Shown one piece after another: positions 1 to 5,724 of a DNA stretch of 9,974 bases. The stretch lies in contig CANIRI010000061.1 in assembly GCA_947469815.1 (NCBI GenBank), forward strand, positions 1 through 9,974, read 5' to 3'. Below the pieces are notes generated by a model that did no database searches, was not told where the DNA came from, and saw nothing but the letters and a program-made list of their open reading frames with translations. This DNA is from Comamonadaceae bacterium (GTDB lineage Bacteria; Pseudomonadota; Gammaproteobacteria; Burkholderiales; Burkholderiaceae_C). The stretch's first letter is position 1. Each line of letters begins with the position of its first letter. The position numbers and the translations under genes are program-made.

Positions 1-30
1 AGGTATCGCCCCAATAATGGGGTAACAAAC

Positions 31-38
31 GGAGGAGG
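31..38 (+). promoter_or_regulatory. Strong Shine-Dalgarno of the SIMPL gene
   Basis: The purine run GGAGGAGG is a double Shine-Dalgarno core. Its first GGAGG lies 6 nt before the TTG at 42, and its second lies 9 nt before the TTG at 48. It therefore supports a non-ATG start in the same frame. An in-frame ATG at 72 has its own weaker GAGG (62-65) at 6 nt spacing, so the start is not settled by sequence alone. Confidence 0.6.
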
Positions 39-41
39 AAA

Positions 42-773
42 TTGTCATTGAAAAGAGTTCTGAGGTCGTTCATGCCTTCACCTAAAAAAATAGCTGCCTG
101 CGCTTTACTGGCATGCGCCACATGTCTTTTCGCCCAAATGCCAGCGACCCCCGTCAACGTTGCGCAACTGTCGGCCACCGGCACGGTGGAAGTGCAGCAA
201 GACCTTTTGATGATCACCATGAATACCACCGCCAGTGGTCAAGACGCCACTGTTGTGCAGAGCCAGCTCAAACAGGCGCTTGACGCGGCGCTGGCAGTTG
301 CCCGGCCAGCCGTGCAGTCCGGGCAGCTGGATGTGCGCACCGGCAACTTCAGCCTGTATCCCCGTTACGACCAGAACGCAAAAGTCAATGGCTGGCAGGG
401 CATCACCGAGCTGGTGCTCGATGGCCGTGATTTCTCGCGTATCACCGCCACCGCAGGCAAGATTAAAAGTCTGACACTGGCCAACATCAGCTTTGGCCTG
501 AGCCGCGAACAGCGCGCCAAAGTAGAGGACGAAGCCCAGGCTATCGCCATTGAGCGTTTCAAGGCCAAGGCGCTGGAAGTGTCCAAAGGCTTCGGTTTTA
601 GCGCTTACACGCTGCGCGAGGTCATCATCAGTGCCAACGACCAGGGCGGCCAGCCCCGCCCCCGTTCGATGGCGATGCAGGCCAGGGGCGAGATGGCTGA
701 ATCGGCTGTGCCGGTTGAGGCAGGCAAGACCACGGTGCTGATTACGGTCAGTGGCGCGGTGCAGATGCGCTAA
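42..773 (+). CDS. Exported SIMPL (DUF541) domain protein
   Basis: This is a 243-residue protein when read from the TTG at 42. TTG at 48 and ATG at 72 are in-frame alternatives; starting at 72 gives MPSPKKIAACALLACATCLFA, an ordinary Sec signal peptide with likely cleavage after LFA (about residue 31 of the long form). The mature part begins with the typical SIMPL opening, VAQLSATGTVEVQQDLLMI, where a short Gly-containing strand leads into an alternating polar/hydrophobic beta pattern. Later come the helix-rich segment around residues 155-185 (EDEAQAIAIERFKAKALEV) and a closing beta strand TTVLITVSGAVQMR. The family is periplasmic or outer-membrane associated and has no firmly established biochemical role; some members are linked to stress tolerance. 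The gene stands alone on the plus strand. Its stop codon overlaps the stop of the converging antitoxin gene. Family call is confident, function is not. Confidence 0.88.
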   Translation: MSLKRVLRSFMPSPKKIAACALLACATCLFAQMPATPVNVAQLSATGTVEVQQDLLMITMNTTASGQDATVVQSQLKQALDAALAVARPAVQSGQLDVRTGNFSLYPRYDQNAKVNGWQGITELVLDGRDFSRITATAGKIKSLTLANISFGLSREQRAKVEDEAQAIAIERFKAKALEVSKGFGFSAYTLREVIISANDQGGQPRPRSMAMQARGEMAESAVPVEAGKTTVLITVSGAVQMR

Positions 774-1102
774 GCCGCTGGAGTGACGCGCGTGCGTTTG
801 GTGTTTTGTTTCAACCGAATCTCTACCGTTTTTCCAACGGCACTGGCCGCCTTGATGAGCGTATCGAGCTGGATGGATAGGTTGCTGGGGTCGAGCACGC
901 GGTCTAGCTGAGACCGGCTGGTGGCCATGCGCTGGGCCATATTGACTTTGCTGAGTTTGCTGCTTTGCATAGCGTCATCTAATTGCTCGGCTAGTGCTCT
1001 CTTGAGTGCACGGGCCTGGACTTCCTCATAGATGCCGTCCTCTTTCAGGAAGTCATCAAAACTGCTACCCGCATGCGGGTTTACTTTAGTTGTTTTGGCC
1101 AT
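770..1102 (-). CDS. XRE-type antitoxin of a HigBA-like TA module
   Basis: This 110-residue protein has a helix-turn-helix at about residues 48-72, in SKLSKVNMAQRMATSRSQLD, followed by RVLDPSNLSIQLDTLIKAASAVGKTVEIRL. That combination is typical of the short Cro/XRE antitoxins paired with Gp49/HigB-like toxins. The N-terminal 45 residues (FDDFLKEDGIYEEVQARALKRALAEQL) should form the toxin-binding helices. It would neutralise the toxin by direct binding and repress the operon through its HTH. The ATG lies inside the 3' end of the toxin gene (17-nt overlap) and has a good AAGGAG at 1110-1115, spaced 7 nt, so the antitoxin is probably translated better than the toxin. The stop TAG (772-770) overlaps the TAA of the SIMPL gene. 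Family assignment is by motif and gene order. Confidence 0.88.
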   Translation of the reverse strand: MAKTTKVNPHAGSSFDDFLKEDGIYEEVQARALKRALAEQLDDAMQSSKLSKVNMAQRMATSRSQLDRVLDPSNLSIQLDTLIKAASAVGKTVEIRLKQNTKRTRVTPAA

Positions 1103-1442
1103 GTTGCCACTCCTTTAATCGTTTGCTTGCCAAGTCAATGTGGGCAGGGTTGGTTTGTTGGGTTTTCTTAATGAACGCGTGCAGCAGAATCATTTCAGCC
1201 CCTTCAACGGCGAACAGAACACGTGCAATCCGGTTCCCAATCGTGCTTCGTACTTCCCACACTGAGCCTCGCAAATGGTCAACCCGAGGTTTTCCGATGG
1301 GCCACTTGTACTGGACGTAAGCAATATCTTCACCAATGGTCTGCCGGGCAGTCTTGGGCAATGCCTTCAACCATTCGCGCACGGGCTCATCGCCAGAGGC
1401 GGATCGATAAAAAACTGCAGGGAGTTTTCTGATCGAAGACAT
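1086..1442 (-). CDS. Gp49/HigB-like (RelE-superfamily) toxin
   Basis: This 118-residue basic protein carries the hallmark pattern of the phage-derived Gp49-like/HigB toxin family: EPVREWLKALPKTARQTIGEDI near residues 19-40 (an initial helix), then VDHLRGSVWEVRSTIGNRIARVLFAV (54-79), and ILLHAFIKKTQQTNPAHIDLASKR (85-108). The block W-E-[VL]-R ... R-[IV]-[AL]-[RF], followed by LLH-[AG]-F-x-KK-[TS], is the usual signature. Family members are ribosome-dependent mRNA endonucleases that stop growth when the antitoxin is lost. It is the promoter-proximal gene of the pair, the toxin-first order of higBA-type loci. No clear Shine-Dalgarno precedes its ATG, which fits low toxin output. The start is taken at the only ATG that gives the full family N-terminus. 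Length is normal, with no sign of damage. Confidence 0.88.
   Translation of the reverse strand: MSSIRKLPAVFYRSASGDEPVREWLKALPKTARQTIGEDIAYVQYKWPIGKPRVDHLRGSVWEVRSTIGNRIARVLFAVEGAEMILLHAFIKKTQQTNPAHIDLASKRLKEWQHGQNN
1110..1115 (-). promoter_or_regulatory. Shine-Dalgarno of the antitoxin gene
   Basis: On the minus strand this reads AAGGAG, 7 nt before the antitoxin ATG. It sits inside the last codons of the toxin gene, so ribosomes can start the antitoxin independently of toxin translation. Confidence 0.65.
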
Positions 1443-1451
1443 GAGTTGAGT

Positions 1452-1467
1452 GTACCTTATGAAGTAC
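1452..1467. promoter_or_regulatory. Imperfect palindrome upstream of the TA operon, candidate operator
   Basis: The segment GTACCTTATGAAGTAC has perfect 4-bp outer arms (GTAC/GTAC) with a further T/A pair inside, and it overlaps a perfect 8-bp palindrome AAGTACTT at 1462-1469. It lies 10-25 nt upstream of the toxin start codon. HTH antitoxins of this type repress their own operon at such palindromes, so an operator role is likely. This is inferred from position and symmetry only. Confidence 0.4.
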
Positions 1468-1606
1468 TTTTATGGTTTCGAAAGTGCCCCCATCTATGCC
1501 CAAGTGTTACCGCACTATTGTCATTGAGCGCCTTCGCAATGAGGGTGGTGCGTTCGGTATTCCCCGCGCCCACACTGGGGCGAAACCAGCGCCCTAAGCA
1601 AATCCG

Positions 1607-1815
1607 TCAAAACGTTTTCAGGCTTGCCTCTATAGGCTGGTCAAACTGCTCCATCGCGGCAAGCGTTAAAGGGTCGGTGGCCAGACCCGCTGCGAATTCG
1701 GGGCGCACCGTGACCGCATGGGCACCGCAGGCTATGAAGCGCGACAGCGCATCAATTGGTGACGCAATGAAACCGCGATTTCGACGGCTGCGCCGGGCCG
1801 CTGAGTGTGCGCCAG
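1607..1815 (-). pseudogene. Decayed transaldolase / fructose-6-phosphate aldolase-like C-terminus
   Basis: On the minus strand, 1771 down to 1607 encodes 54 residues ending at a TGA. They include SPIDALSRFIACGAHAVTV and FAAGLATDPLTLAAMEQFDQ. This lines up without gaps with the end of E. coli FsaA as I recall it (TPRQALDCLLAGCESITLP, then a helix and the AAVAKFEQDW ending). In the next frame, 1815 to 1771 reads LAHTQRPGAAVEIAV, which fits the preceding loop and beta strand (xHAPxxxVLAAS) of the same fold. The two parts are joined only by a frameshift near 1771. No start codon, Shine-Dalgarno, active-site lysine region or upstream barrel strands remain. I read this as the last quarter of a gene lost by deletion, perhaps when the neighbouring TA module arrived. 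Confidence 0.55.
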
Positions 1816-1965
1816 CCCAAAACGCGTGTCATACTTGGCAAACATAATTGGCATCGCCTATCCGTTTCTATGTGTGCCGGACGAAGCCGGAGATGCAACG
1901 AAACGGGCTTGGCAAGCGCGCCGAGACCCAATGATAAAAGCCCGCAATTCAAGGACAACGCCACC

Positions 1966-2760
1966 ATGACACTCCGCCCTTTACTTCTCTTAGCCAGCCT
2001 GCTGATAGGCAGCTTGTCGTCCGCGTTAGCACAAGCGCCCGCTGAGGGCAAGGCCTGCGCCATGATCGTGATGCACGGCAAGTGGGGTGGGCCGCGCTTT
2101 CTCGAAGGCTTTGCCCGTGCCATGGCACCTGCCTGTGATGCCAAATCGATTGAAATGCCTTGGTCTGGCCGGCGCAGCTACGACGCAGGCTACCCGGCGG
2201 CCTTGCAGGAGATCAGCAAGCAGGTGCAGGCTTTTCGTGCGCAGGGCTACCGGCGCGTCTTGCTGGCCGGCCACAGCTTCGGCGCCAACGCTGTCATGGC
2301 CTACATGGCCGAGGTAGGTGACGTAGACGGAATCATTGCGCTGGCGCCCGGCCACTCGCCCCGTTACATGTACGAGTCCGGCATGGACCGCAGTGCCGTG
2401 GACGAGGCCCGCAGCGCCGTTGCGGGCGGCCGGACCGATGAAAAAATCAAGCTCAATGACATGAACCAAGGCCAGCGCCGCGACTTCAACCTGCCCGCCC
2501 AAGTCTTGCTCAGTTACTTTGACCCCGACGGCCTGGGCCACATGCCCGCCACGGCGGCGCGTTTCAAGCGGGCGGTCCCTTTCCTGTGGGTCATCGGCAC
2601 GCGCGACCCGCTTTACCCGTCGGGTGAAGGCTTTGCTTACGCATTGGCACTGCCTCACCCTCAAAGCAGTTACGTGGTGGTGCAGGCCGACCACAAGGAC
2701 ACGCCTGAAGTGGCAACCTCCCAGGTGCTGGCGTGGGTGCTGCAGGTAGCCGCGCCCTAG
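1966..2760 (+). CDS. Exported serine alpha/beta-hydrolase
   Basis: The 264-residue protein begins at an ATG with AAGGA (1951-1955) 10 nt upstream. The reading frame is open further upstream, but only this start gives a proper signal peptide: MTLRPLLLLASLLIGSLSSALA, cleaved about after residue 22. The mature enzyme has the alpha/beta-hydrolase order. MIVMHGKWGG (33-42) supplies the oxyanion-hole HG. VLLAGHSFGANAV (98-110) is the nucleophile elbow with Ser104. VIGTRDPLYP (209-218) provides the likely acid Asp214. VQADHKDTP (239-247) gives the catalytic His243. The fold and triad are clear; the substrate is unknown (ester or peptide hydrolase in the periplasm). It is a single-gene unit on the plus strand, convergent with the small gene behind amtB and only 28 nt from its stop. 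Confidence 0.85.
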   Translation: MTLRPLLLLASLLIGSLSSALAQAPAEGKACAMIVMHGKWGGPRFLEGFARAMAPACDAKSIEMPWSGRRSYDAGYPAALQEISKQVQAFRAQGYRRVLLAGHSFGANAVMAYMAEVGDVDGIIALAPGHSPRYMYESGMDRSAVDEARSAVAGGRTDEKIKLNDMNQGQRRDFNLPAQVLLSYFDPDGLGHMPATAARFKRAVPFLWVIGTRDPLYPSGEGFAYALALPHPQSSYVVVQADHKDTPEVATSQVLAWVLQVAAP

Positions 2761-2763
2761 TCG

Positions 2764-2777
2764 GTACGCACCCGTAC
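2764..2777. repeat. Inverted repeat with CACC loop between convergent genes
   Basis: Arms GTACG (2764-2768) and CGTAC (2773-2777) flank the loop CACC, 3 nt after the hydrolase stop. There is no T-run on either side, so a classical intrinsic terminator is not supported. It could still slow transcription or protect the 3' end for the convergent pair. Confidence 0.35.
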
Positions 2778-2788
2778 GCCACACTTGT

Positions 2789-3118
2789 CTAGCGCAAACC
2801 CTTGATGTACCGCGTGCTTGTCGCCGGCTTATCCGTCTTCGGGATGGCCGGCGGTTCGCTGAGGGTCGGTCCGGCCGCCTTCGGGGCTTCTACCGACCCC
2901 GCGCCGCCTTGCATACGCCCGCGCAGAAACTGGGCGGTTTGGGTGAGGGCCGGGTCTTTTTCATTGGATAGCCAGTCGATGACTTCGCCCGCATACGCCA
3001 TATCAGCCAAAAATCGGTCGATGTCCAGCGTGCGCTTGAAGTGCCGCCGAAAGGCCGCCATCAGCCCGACGAGCGAGTTGAGCAGCGCCTGATCCACTAC
3101 GAAATTACTTTTTCCCAT
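2789..3118 (-). CDS. Small cytoplasmic protein of unknown function behind amtB
   Basis: I do not recognise this 109-residue protein. It has no signal peptide or membrane segment. Residues 1-70 look mostly helical with a basic patch (FRRHFKRTLDIDRFLADMA) and a second helix (GEVIDWLSNEKD). Residues 71-100 form a Pro/Ala-rich, probably disordered linker. The protein ends in a short basic tail, STRYIKGLR, which may be a conserved terminal peptide. Its ATG lies 8 nt past the amtB stop, with a weak AAGG as ribosome site, so it is almost surely translated from the amtB transcript. It occupies the operon place where a partner of the transporter might sit, but nothing in the sequence resembles GlnK or another PII protein. 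Coding is supported by the sustained frame, the tight spacing and codon use like its neighbours. Confidence 0.7.
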   Translation of the reverse strand: MGKSNFVVDQALLNSLVGLMAAFRRHFKRTLDIDRFLADMAYAGEVIDWLSNEKDPALTQTAQFLRGRMQGGAGSVEAPKAAGPTLSEPPAIPKTDKPATSTRYIKGLR

Positions 3119-3126
3119 GACGCGCC

Positions 3127-4443
3127 TTACGAGCCGGACAACTGCTCGCCATGTTGGGCCAGGTCCAAGCCCTCACGTTCTTGCGCGGGCGTTACGCGCA
3201 GCGGAAGAAGCAGTTGGATGATTTGCAGGATGACAAAGGTCATCACGGCGGCGTAGACCAGCACTGCAAGGGCTCCCAGGGTATTGGTCAAGACAGTGGC
3301 GGTTACCGGGGCGATGGCCGCGCTGGCCAAAAGCGGCGTCAATACCGAGCCCAAGAGTCCGCCAACACCGTGCAGGGCGAACACGTCCAGTGAATCGTCA
3401 ATTCCCGTGCGGGCTTTGAACTGGGTTGCTGCCAGGTAGCAGGCCAGGCCGGCACATAAACCTATCACTACGCCACCCCATAAGTCCACAAAACCTGAAG
3501 CCGGCGTGACCGCCACCAGCCCGGCGATGGCGCCGCTGCACAGGCCCAGCAGACTGATTTTCTTGCGCTGAACCAGTTCGCATAGCCCCCAGATGAAGCA
3601 GCCAGCGCTGGCTGAAAAGTGCGTCGCCACCATGGCATTGCCAGCCCGCGTGCCGGCCTCCAGCGCAGACCCCGCATTGAAGCCAAACCAGCCTATCCAC
3701 AACAAGCCAGCGCCCAGCATGGTTGTGAGCAGGTTGTGCGGCATCATGGGTTCGGTGCCAAAACCTTCGCGCTTTCCCAGCACCATGGCTGCGACCAGGC
3801 CACTGCTGCCCGCCAGCACATGCACCACCGTACCACCCGCAAAGTCCATATGCCCCATCTGCGCCAGCCACCCGCCCGGATGCCAGACCCAGTGCGCCAC
3901 AGGCGCATAAATCAGCAGCAACCACAACACACAAAAGACCATGATGGACCCTATGCGCATGCGCTCGACCACGGCGCCCAGAACCAGGGCGAAGGTGATC
4001 ACGGCGAAGGCGAGTTGGAACATGAAAAACACCGGTTCGGGAATGTTCTTGGCCATTTCGTGCCCGGCGGCACCCGGTGCCCTCAGGCCCTGGGCCATCA
4101 TCCGATCGATTCCGCCCAGCCAGGGGCTGTCGGCCGTGAACGCCAGCGAGTAACCCGCGATGGCCCACACCAGCGTAATCAAGGCCGTAGCCGCGAGGGT
4201 CTGGGCTGCCAACGACAAGGCATTTTTGGCGCGCATCAGACCGGCGTAAAACAACACAATGCCTGGCAGTGTCATGAGCAAGACCAGCACGGTTGCGGTC
4301 AGCATCCATGCGGTGTCGGCGCTGTTGAAGCCCGCGCTGACGCTAGCGGCCACAGTTTGCGCTGGGGCTGGCGTTGGCTCTGTCTGTGCGAAAGCGGCGG
4401 AGGAAAAAGACGCGAAAAGAAAAAAAAGTCGCTTGGTCAACAT
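3127..4443 (-). CDS. amtB: Ammonium transporter (Amt/MEP/Rh family)
   Basis: The 438-residue inner-membrane protein conducts ammonium into the cell as a trimer. A cleavable signal peptide (MLTKRLFFLFASFSSAAFA, cut before Gln20) is followed by about eleven membrane helices. Key residues seen by comparison with E. coli AmtB: Phe in FFMFQLAFAVITF (outer gate, near 142), Trp185 in APVAHWVWHPGGW (S1 site), Asp200 in MDFAGGTVVH, His208 of the same motif and His358 in FALHGVGGLLGS (the twin-His pore), and WFGFNAGSALEAG (252-264). The C-terminal cytoplasmic tail REGLDLAQHGEQ keeps the form that couples to PII proteins. The ATG is preceded by AGGGA on the minus strand at good spacing. The usual neighbour glnK is absent both upstream and downstream; a small unknown gene follows instead. 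Length and motifs are complete, so the transporter should be functional. Confidence 0.97.
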   Translation of the reverse strand: MLTKRLFFLFASFSSAAFAQTEPTPAPAQTVAASVSAGFNSADTAWMLTATVLVLLMTLPGIVLFYAGLMRAKNALSLAAQTLAATALITLVWAIAGYSLAFTADSPWLGGIDRMMAQGLRAPGAAGHEMAKNIPEPVFFMFQLAFAVITFALVLGAVVERMRIGSIMVFCVLWLLLIYAPVAHWVWHPGGWLAQMGHMDFAGGTVVHVLAGSSGLVAAMVLGKREGFGTEPMMPHNLLTTMLGAGLLWIGWFGFNAGSALEAGTRAGNAMVATHFSASAGCFIWGLCELVQRKKISLLGLCSGAIAGLVAVTPASGFVDLWGGVVIGLCAGLACYLAATQFKARTGIDDSLDVFALHGVGGLLGSVLTPLLASAAIAPVTATVLTNTLGALAVLVYAAVMTFVILQIIQLLLPLRVTPAQEREGLDLAQHGEQLSGS

Positions 4444-4455
4444 AGAGATCCCTGT

Positions 4456-4473
4456 AGAAATATTCAGAAATAT
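4456..4473. repeat. Twin AGAAATAT direct repeat upstream of amtB
   Basis: Two perfect copies of AGAAATAT (4456-4463 and 4466-4473) sit 10 bp apart, one helical turn, in the amtB leader 13-30 nt before the ATG. On the minus strand the distal copy contributes to TATATT (4474-4469), a 5/6 match to a -10 box, though no good -35 lies at the right distance. The repeats could be a regulator site at the amtB promoter or an AT-rich leader element. Confidence 0.4.
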
Positions 4474-4602
4474 AGTTGCAATCTTTTAGTTTATTGGGAG
4501 TGCATTGAAAAAATATTTCGCGCTGTTGTTCAGGGGTGCCAAGCCTTGGTGCCTGCACGTTTTCGGTGCGCAGTCTTAATCGACAAGGCCCGCGTGTGGC
4601 CG

Positions 4603-4620
4603 GGTGGCGCAGGTGGCGCA
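4603..4620 (+). repeat. Perfect 9-bp tandem duplication
   Basis: GGTGGCGCA occurs twice without a gap (4603-4611 and 4612-4620). It lies in the GC-rich island of the divergent intergenic region. Confidence 0.7.
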
Positions 4621-4634
4621 TGGGTCTTGTACGG

Positions 4635-4656
4635 ATTTACCGCCTGCCCGGAAGTA
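4635..4656 (+). repeat. Copy A of a dispersed 22-bp repeat
   Basis: This copy matches 5866-5887 at 19 of 22 positions in the same orientation. The shared frame is ATTT, C, GCCTGC and CGGAAGTA, with single differing bases between. In this copy the block is followed at once by a 7-bp hairpin. Both copies are intergenic, which suggests remnants of a small repeated element, although two copies alone do not prove it. Confidence 0.45.
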
Positions 4657-4673
4657 GCCCCTCTGCGAGGGGC
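4657..4673. repeat. Perfect 7-bp hairpin next to dispersed repeat
   Basis: GCCCCTC (4657-4663) and GAGGGGC (4667-4673) can pair around the 3-nt loop TGC. It is a strong GC stem. There is no T-run on either strand, so it is unlikely to be an intrinsic terminator. It directly abuts copy A of the dispersed repeat and resembles the stem of a REP-like element. Confidence 0.55.
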
Positions 4674-4699
4674 CCACGCACGGGACTTTGTAAAAATAG

Positions 4700-4731
4700 A
4701 AGTTGGCAACTTTAGGTGAATTAAACTTCAC
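4700..4731. promoter_or_regulatory. Two adjacent palindromes upstream of the DLH-like gene
   Basis: AAGTTGGCAACTT (4700-4712) has perfect 6-bp arms around a single G. GTGAATTAAACTTCAC (4716-4731) has perfect 5-bp arms (GTGAA/TTCAC). They lie 30-61 nt before the ATG at 4761, where a promoter is expected; TTGGCA inside the first palindrome resembles a -35 box, but I find no matching -10. They are candidate operator sites by symmetry and position only. Confidence 0.35.
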
Positions 4732-4760
4732 ATCTATCTGTTTGCAACAAGGGAGATCCC

Positions 4761-5675
4761 ATGACACACATCTCGGTCGCCACGAAGCCATTTGATCGCG
4801 AGCGCATAAAGCATCTGCAAAATTCTTGGAAGTTTTTCACGTTACTTTCTTTATTTTTCGCAGCTGGAGTTTCTGCAGAAAGCGTTCAATTTGCCGGTGC
4901 GCAGGCGGCAGGCTACGCGCATGTACAGCAGGTGTCCGCAACACTGGAAATGCCAGCAAACGCTGCCCGGCCGGTTCCGGCGGTGGTAGTGCTACACGGC
5001 AGCGGCGGCATTGACGGGCGCGGCGAGTTCCATGCCAAGGCGCTGCGCAAGGCGGGGTTTGCCACTTTGGAGGTCTTCATGTTTGAGCCGGGTAACCGTT
5101 TCAAAGAAGGGCACATTTCGACACTCACACATGCCTATGGCGCGCTGGCTTACCTGGCAGGTCGAAGTGACATCATTCCCACCAAAATCGGCGCGCTTGG
5201 ATTCAGCTGGGGTGGCAATTTGTCGCTGCTGGCAGCTTCGGATTCAGTACACCGGAGTTTTTTCCCCAGTGGCTTACCCAAGTTCGCGGCGCACGCGCCC
5301 TTTTATGCGGTCTGGTGGCAGCACAGCAGGCGCATTACCGATCCAAGCGTCCAGGCTTTCGGTGCTTACAACGCACTGACCGGCGTTCCTGTCATGCTGT
5401 TTGCCGGAGGCAAAGACGATTACGGACCGCCCGATTCAGCGCAAACATTTTTGAATGAGCTGTCGCCGCAGGCCAAGACTTGGGTGTCTTTGCAGTTCTA
5501 CCCCTCCGCGACACATGGCTGGGACTCACCGCCCGGAAGGAATCGCACCATCCAGGATACTTCTGCCAACGAGGGCAAAGGCGGTTCGGTGCGGTTCTGG
5601 CCCGACAGCACGATTGCCGAAGATTCCCGTGCCAAGATGGTGACCTTCTTTTCCGAAGCTTTCGCCAAACCTTGA
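4761..5675 (+). CDS. Exported dienelactone-hydrolase-family enzyme
   Basis: The 304-residue protein starts at an ATG with AAGGGAG ending 5 nt upstream. After about 20 polar residues comes a signal segment, SWKFFTLLSLFFAAGVSA, probably cleaved before Glu40, so the enzyme should be periplasmic. It follows the DLH version of the alpha/beta-hydrolase fold: PAVVVLHGSGGIDGRG (73-88) for the oxyanion hole, IGALGFSWGGNLSLL (143-157) for the nucleophile elbow with Ser149, LFAGGKDDYGPPD (213-225) with the acid Asp219 or Asp220, and YPSATHGWD (247-255) with His252. True dienelactone hydrolases use Cys at the nucleophile; Ser here points to a general esterase or hydrolase, so action on dienelactone is doubtful. 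It is transcribed alone, divergent from amtB and convergent with the photolyase-like gene. Confidence 0.87.
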   Translation: MTHISVATKPFDRERIKHLQNSWKFFTLLSLFFAAGVSAESVQFAGAQAAGYAHVQQVSATLEMPANAARPVPAVVVLHGSGGIDGRGEFHAKALRKAGFATLEVFMFEPGNRFKEGHISTLTHAYGALAYLAGRSDIIPTKIGALGFSWGGNLSLLAASDSVHRSFFPSGLPKFAAHAPFYAVWWQHSRRITDPSVQAFGAYNALTGVPVMLFAGGKDDYGPPDSAQTFLNELSPQAKTWVSLQFYPSATHGWDSPPGRNRTIQDTSANEGKGGSVRFWPDSTIAEDSRAKMVTFFSEAFAKP

Positions 5676-5708
5676 GCGCAGCGCACGAGCGCGCCACGCT
5701 TTGCTGTT

Positions 5709-5724
5709 CATGCGCACCCGCATG
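5709..5724. repeat. Inverted repeat with CACC loop downstream of DLH-like gene
   Basis: CATGCG (5709-5714) and CGCATG (5719-5724) are perfect 6-bp arms around CACC. It lies 33 nt past the stop of the DLH-like gene. The loop is identical to that of the hairpin at 2764-2777, which also follows a hydrolase gene. No T-run follows. The rest of the gap up to 5907 holds another weak stem (CCGGC 5757-5761 with GCCGG 5771-5775) and nothing gene-like. Confidence 0.4.

Larger units (their letters stand above)
1443..1965. other. Gene-free stretch between TA module and hydrolase
   Basis: No intact gene is visible here. It holds the candidate TA operator (1452-1467), the decayed transaldolase-like fragment (1607-1815) and the leader of the hydrolase gene. 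A small GC hairpin (GGGCG at 1578-1582 with CGCCC at 1590-1594) lies just past the stop of the fragment but has no following T-run. Two copies of TTGGCA (1835-1840 and 1848-1853) could serve as -35 elements for the hydrolase gene, but I find no convincing -10 partner. Confidence 0.6.
4444..4760. other. Divergent intergenic region amtB / dienelactone-hydrolase gene
   Basis: This 317-bp stretch has no convincing gene. The two ends are AT-rich and presumably hold the two promoters. The middle (about 4540-4680) is distinctly GC-rich and contains a 9-bp tandem duplication, a block shared with 5866-5887 and a perfect 7-bp hairpin. Short open frames cross it in both directions, but none has a ribosome site or a recognisable product. 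I looked for a sigma-54 site upstream of amtB and found no GG-N10-GC pair. Confidence 0.6.

Noticed and set aside
9..22. CCCC/GGGG hairpin at the left edge
   Set aside because: Only a 4-bp stem and upstream context is missing; it may be part of a terminator or leader of a gene outside the window.
1578..1594. GC hairpin as terminator of the aldolase fragment
   Set aside because: Five-bp stem with no T-run on either strand.
1275..1847. 190-codon plus-strand open frame across the toxin gene and the gap
   Set aside because: It begins antisense to the toxin, has no ribosome site and no recognisable product. The minus-strand toxin and aldolase fragment explain the region better.
2026..2784. 252-codon minus-strand frame over the alpha/beta-hydrolase
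   Set aside because: Opposes a gene with intact signal peptide and catalytic triad; translation is Arg/His/Val-rich noise.
3398..4309. 303-codon minus-strand frame inside amtB
   Set aside because: Low-complexity Gly/Arg/His composition in an alternative frame of amtB; no start signal.
4444..4520. Sigma-54 promoter for amtB
   Set aside because: TTGC is present in the minus-strand leader, but no GG lies at the required distance upstream of its GC.
3619..4719. 366-codon plus-strand open frame antisense to amtB
   Set aside because: His/Gln/Arg-rich translation with no domain; it is a GC-driven shadow of the clear ammonium transporter.
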